Source: an uncultured Lachnospiraceae bacterium
GTDB lineage: Bacteria; Bacillota; Clostridia; Lachnospirales; Lachnospiraceae
Assembly: GCA_949740535.1 (NCBI GenBank)
Contig: CATJHO010000115.1
Span: forward strand, 1-64,000
Direction: 5' to 3'
Length of the DNA: 64,000 nucleotides
Part shown: one piece after another, positions 61,405-64,000 of the stretch
Layout of the letters: each line of letters begins with the position of its first letter
How positions within the stretch are numbered: the first letter of the stretch is position 1
Notes under the pieces: model-generated
Database searches by the model: none
Told to the model about the DNA's origin: nothing
Seen by the model: the letters and a program-made list of their open reading frames with translations, nothing else
Program-made: the position numbers and the translations under genes

Positions 61405-61419
61405 AGAAAAGGAAGTTTT

Positions 61420-62790
61420 ATGAGACAGAAAATATATCGAAGAGCCTTTGCTGTTTTCTGCGTGCTTCTGGTGTTTTCCCAGATGGTGCAGGCAGCGGTT
61501 TCCTACCGGCGGGAACAGCAGCTGGCCCAGGAGGCGGGAGAACTTATAGATGAGACAAAACAGCTGACCCTCTGGTATACAGACGAAAAGCTGAATACCT
61601 ATCTGGTGGAGGCGGCTGCAGAATTTGAACAGAAGCACCATGTGGAGGTGACCCTCCAGCTGGTAACGGCAGTGGATTATATTGAACATATTAATACAGC
61701 CAGTATTTCGGACTTAGGCGGTCCGGATCTCTTCATCACTTCCAGCGAGCTTCTGGAGAAGGCCCGGCTTTCTGGCCTGGCAGTGGAAAATGACAGCTTC
61801 AGCAAGCGGGAGCTTGAGAATTCCTTTCCCCAGAAAGCCCTGGATGCAGCGTCCTGCGGCGGAAAGCTGATGGCTTATCCGTTCTACTTTGAGACCTGTT
61901 TTCTCCTCTACAACAAGCAGTATACGGACAATGCGCCGGCGGCCATTGATGAGATTCTGGCCTATGCAGACAATTTTGAAGGCGGTGCGGGCACGGAGAA
62001 TGTAGAGAGTATTTTTAAATGGAATGTGGCAGATATTTTCTACAATTTCTTCTTTGTTTCTAATTATGTAAACTTAGGAGGGCCTACAGGGGACAATAAA
62101 GCCGAGGTGGATCTTTCTGCCGAGGAGGTTGTGCGCTGTCTGGAATATTATCAGAGTCTGAACGCGTTCTTTGCAATTGACGCAGATGAAGTGACGACGG
62201 AGCATGTGCTCCAGGAATTTATTGATGGAAAGATTGTTTATACCATTGCCAAGACGGACGCCATCTCCAAGCTGGATGAAGCCATTGCCTCAGGACAGGT
62301 GTATCAGGTTTCGGAGGAAGCGGCAGAAGGCGGGGAAGCAGAGGGAGAAGAAGGCGCAGAAGAGCCGCCTGTGGATGTGGAGACAAACGACAACGGCTAT
62401 TTTTACGGAATCGCGCAGGTTCCCAATCTTACAGAAGAGCTTCAGACCAAGGGATTGTCCGTAACCAATTCCGTGGTGGTGAATGCTTACTCCAGAGAGC
62501 GGGAGCTGGCCAAGGATTTTGCAAAATACCTTACTTACGACAAGGTGGACAGCCTGTATACCATGGCAGACAAAATGCCGGTGAAGATGGGCGTCAGCTA
62601 TGCCAACGACGAGATGAATGTGCTGATCAGCCAGTATGAAAATTCCGTGGAGGTTCCCAAGATTACGGATTTGTCTAACTACTGGATTGAGATGGAGATT
62701 GCGTTCGCCAATATCTGGCGGGGAAATGATGTGGGAACGGAGATTGAGTCAGTGAATCAGATGATTCATGCCCAGCTGTCTACAGAATAG
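61420..62790 (+). CDS. Orphan extracellular solute-binding protein, family 1-like
   Basis: A 456-aa protein with an N-terminal hydrophobic segment (residues 8-27), no lipobox Cys, then a family-1 type binding fold: LTLWYTDEKLNTYLVEAAAEFEQKHHVEVTLQLV and LMAYPFYFETCFLLYNK are the recognisable parts. An acidic insert at about 300-325 (EEAAEGGEAEGEEGAEE) is unusual. It starts 15 bases after argD with AAAGGAAG, so it appears co-transcribed with arginine genes, yet no permease or ATPase lies near. It may use another transporter or be a sensor anchored in the membrane. Confidence 0.78.
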   Translation: MRQKIYRRAFAVFCVLLVFSQMVQAAVSYRREQQLAQEAGELIDETKQLTLWYTDEKLNTYLVEAAAEFEQKHHVEVTLQLVTAVDYIEHINTASISDLGGPDLFITSSELLEKARLSGLAVENDSFSKRELENSFPQKALDAASCGGKLMAYPFYFETCFLLYNKQYTDNAPAAIDEILAYADNFEGGAGTENVESIFKWNVADIFYNFFFVSNYVNLGGPTGDNKAEVDLSAEEVVRCLEYYQSLNAFFAIDADEVTTEHVLQEFIDGKIVYTIAKTDAISKLDEAIASGQVYQVSEEAAEGGEAEGEEGAEEPPVDVETNDNGYFYGIAQVPNLTEELQTKGLSVTNSVVVNAYSRERELAKDFAKYLTYDKVDSLYTMADKMPVKMGVSYANDEMNVLISQYENSVEVPKITDLSNYWIEMEIAFANIWRGNDVGTEIESVNQMIHAQLSTE

Positions 62791-62793
62791 AAG

Positions 62794-62834
62794 ACGCCGC
62801 AAAATAAGCCAGACGGCTTATTTTGCGGCGTTTC
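62794..62834 (+). terminator. Terminator of the argBD unit
   Basis: A 17-bp perfect stem (62794-62810 with 62815-62831) around the 4-base loop AGAC, followed by a short TT run. Confidence 0.82.
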
Positions 62835-62897
62835 GAATGAAAATTCCAATTACAGGGAAGGCTATCACATAAGAAAATGTGACAGGAGGCTTTCACT

Positions 62898-63329
62898 ATG
62901 ATTGGAATTTTTATTGCACTGATTTCCGGAGCGCTTATGAGTATTCAGGGCGTATTTAACACAGAGGTTACCAAAAGCAGCAGTATGTGGGCGTCTGCCA
63001 GCTGGGTGCAGTTCTCCGCGCTTTTGACCTGCCTGGCAGTCTGGGGATTCCGGGATCGGCAGAATCTGATGCAGGTATTTCAGGTTAGTCCCAAATATAT
63101 GCTGCTGGGCGGCGTCATCGGAGCGTTTATTACCTATACGGTCATTCAGAGCATGGATACGCTGGGACCGGCCAAGGCGGTGATGCTGATTGTTATCTCC
63201 CAGCTGATCGCAGCCTATCTGATTGAGATCTTTGGGATCTTCGGCGTAGAGAAGGCGGCCTTTGAATGGCGTAAGGTTATCGGTATGGTCATTGCCATTG
63301 CAGGGGTGGTTCTGTTCAAATGGGAATAA
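62898..63329 (+). CDS. YdcZ-like (DUF606) DMT-superfamily transporter
   Basis: A 143-aa protein with about five membrane segments, the size of half-length DMT proteins. GIFIALISGALMSIQGVFNTEVTKSSSMWASASWVQF and the last segment VIGMVIAIAGVVLFKWE match YdcZ/DUF606. It probably works as a dimer; the substrate is unknown. GACAGGAGG lies before the ATG. It is preceded by a terminator and followed by a separate promoter, so it seems monocistronic. Confidence 0.82.
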   Translation: MIGIFIALISGALMSIQGVFNTEVTKSSSMWASASWVQFSALLTCLAVWGFRDRQNLMQVFQVSPKYMLLGGVIGAFITYTVIQSMDTLGPAKAVMLIVISQLIAAYLIEIFGIFGVEKAAFEWRKVIGMVIAIAGVVLFKWE

Positions 63330-63336
63330 AAAAGAG

Positions 63337-63365
63337 TTGTAATCATTTTCAAAATCAGCTACACT
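63337..63365 (+). promoter_or_regulatory. Promoter of the ComEA-like gene
   Basis: TTGTAA, 17 bases, TACACT (63360-63365), about 55 bases before the ATG. Confidence 0.5.
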
Positions 63366-63420
63366 AATAGTGTCTGCATCAGAGGGGTCCCTTGTGCTGA
63401 AATGAGAAAGGACAGGGGAA

Positions 63421-64000
63421 ATGATGAAAATGACAAAAATAAAAAGCTGTATTGCAGGGATGATCAGTATTTTTCTCTTAACATGCGGCTGTGGAAAACC
63501 GGCGGCGCTTTATGACAGCGGGCAGGTACAGGAAGGAGACAGCGGCACAGAGACCAGGGAAGGGGAAAGCAGAGAAGAAATTCCGGACGCCCAGGAAGTC
63601 ATGGAGATCTGTGTCTATGTCTGTGGAGAAGTGGCAGCTCCCGGCATATACCAGATGGCAGCAGACGCCAGGATCGGGGATGCTTTGGAGGCGGCAGGCG
63701 GAATGACAGAGAATGCGGCAGACACCTGGCTTAATCTGGCAGAACACATGAAGGACGGTCAGAAGATCGAAGTGCCAGACAGGGAACGGGCAGAAGTGCT
63801 TGCCAAAGAGGCACAGCAGGAGGAAAGCAGTCTGGTGAACCTGAATACTGCCACAGCAGAACAGCTGATGAGTCTCACGGGAGTGGGCCAGTCAAAAGCA
63901 GAGGATATCCTGAACTACCGGGAACAGCATGGGAGCTTTCAGACCATTGAGGAGCTGATGCAGATTCCGGGGATTAAGGAGCGGGTTTTTGAGAAGATCA
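63421..64000 (+). CDS. ComEA-like helix-hairpin-helix DNA-binding lipoprotein (partial)
   Basis: The frame runs from ATG 63421 to the window edge (193 codons) without a stop. A signal peptide ends in a Cys-rich region (IFLLTCGCG) that may be a lipobox. Residues 70-115 are an SLBB-type domain (ICVYVCGEVAAPGIYQM), and residues from about 140 are the ComEA helix-hairpin-helix pair (NLNTATAEQLMSLTGVGQSKAEDILNYREQHGSFQTIEELM, split between two hairpins). ComEA is the envelope receptor for incoming DNA in transformation. ComEC would be the expected partner and may lie beyond the edge. Confidence 0.88.
   Translation, partial: MMKMTKIKSCIAGMISIFLLTCGCGKPAALYDSGQVQEGDSGTETREGESREEIPDAQEVMEICVYVCGEVAAPGIYQMAADARIGDALEAAGGMTENAADTWLNLAEHMKDGQKIEVPDRERAEVLAKEAQQEESSLVNLNTATAEQLMSLTGVGQSKAEDILNYREQHGSFQTIEELMQIPGIKERVFEKI

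Overview
The window reads as a chromosomal segment of a Clostridia bacterium, most likely a member of the Lachnospiraceae. The grounds are moderately GC-rich Firmicutes-style genes with strong AGGAGG ribosome-binding sites, frequent TTG/GTG starts, CIRCE and Bacillus-type LexA operators, tRNA-Leu genes without encoded CCA, and families concentrated in that group (DUF5721, DUF4358, DHHW/MBOAT clusters, a SUV3-like helicase). No phage, insertion sequence, rRNA or CRISPR array was found. The family assignment is inference from gene content.

Layout. 1-13 kb holds mostly single housekeeping genes: a GreA-like factor, an iron-sulfur flavoprotein-like reductase, a LysR regulator divergent from an AGCS amino-acid symporter, a Dam-type adenine methylase, an SDR-lrgA-lrgB operon, a CwlC-like amidase, an MBL hydrolase, an iron alcohol dehydrogenase, a MATE pump and a Sua5-type enzyme. 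At 13.1-13.4 kb two tRNA-Leu genes (AAG and CAG) lie head to head. 13.9-19.9 kb is a sugar-acid operon: TRAP transporter (SBP, small and large permeases), enolase-superfamily dehydratase, DapA-type aldolase and an SDR, followed by a convergent FCD-type GntR regulator. Its promoter carries two perfect TTGT-N3-ACAA palindromes. 20.9-26.9 kb has a heptad-repeat coiled-coil protein encoded by a 21-bp minisatellite, a SUV3-like RNA helicase, a broken RDD gene, a FGGY sugar kinase and an XRE membrane regulator. htpG (27-29 kb) has a CIRCE operator.

29.3-33.4 kb is a cell-surface O-acylation cassette (SGNH, DUF4358, MBOAT, DHHW). Then come DUF5721, an M18 aminopeptidase, an AT-rich DUF3825 gene that looks foreign, a DegV protein, a small membrane protein and a CyuA-type cysteine desulfidase.

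39-62 kb is dominated by arginine biosynthesis: argG, argC, a GNAT, argJ, argB and argD. ArgR-box-like sites precede argC and probably argG. rarA lies between argG and argC, with a LexA box at its promoter. The run from argJ to argB is broken by about 14 kb carrying an XRE regulator, a lipoprotein, an M20 dipeptidase and a GntR-controlled Opp/Dpp-type ABC transporter. That transporter is followed directly by a GH29 fucosidase and a GH106-like glycosidase, neither with a signal peptide, which suggests import and intracellular trimming of deoxyhexose-bearing oligosaccharides. The window ends with an orphan solute-binding protein, a YdcZ-like transporter and the start of a ComEA-like DNA-binding lipoprotein gene cut by the window edge.
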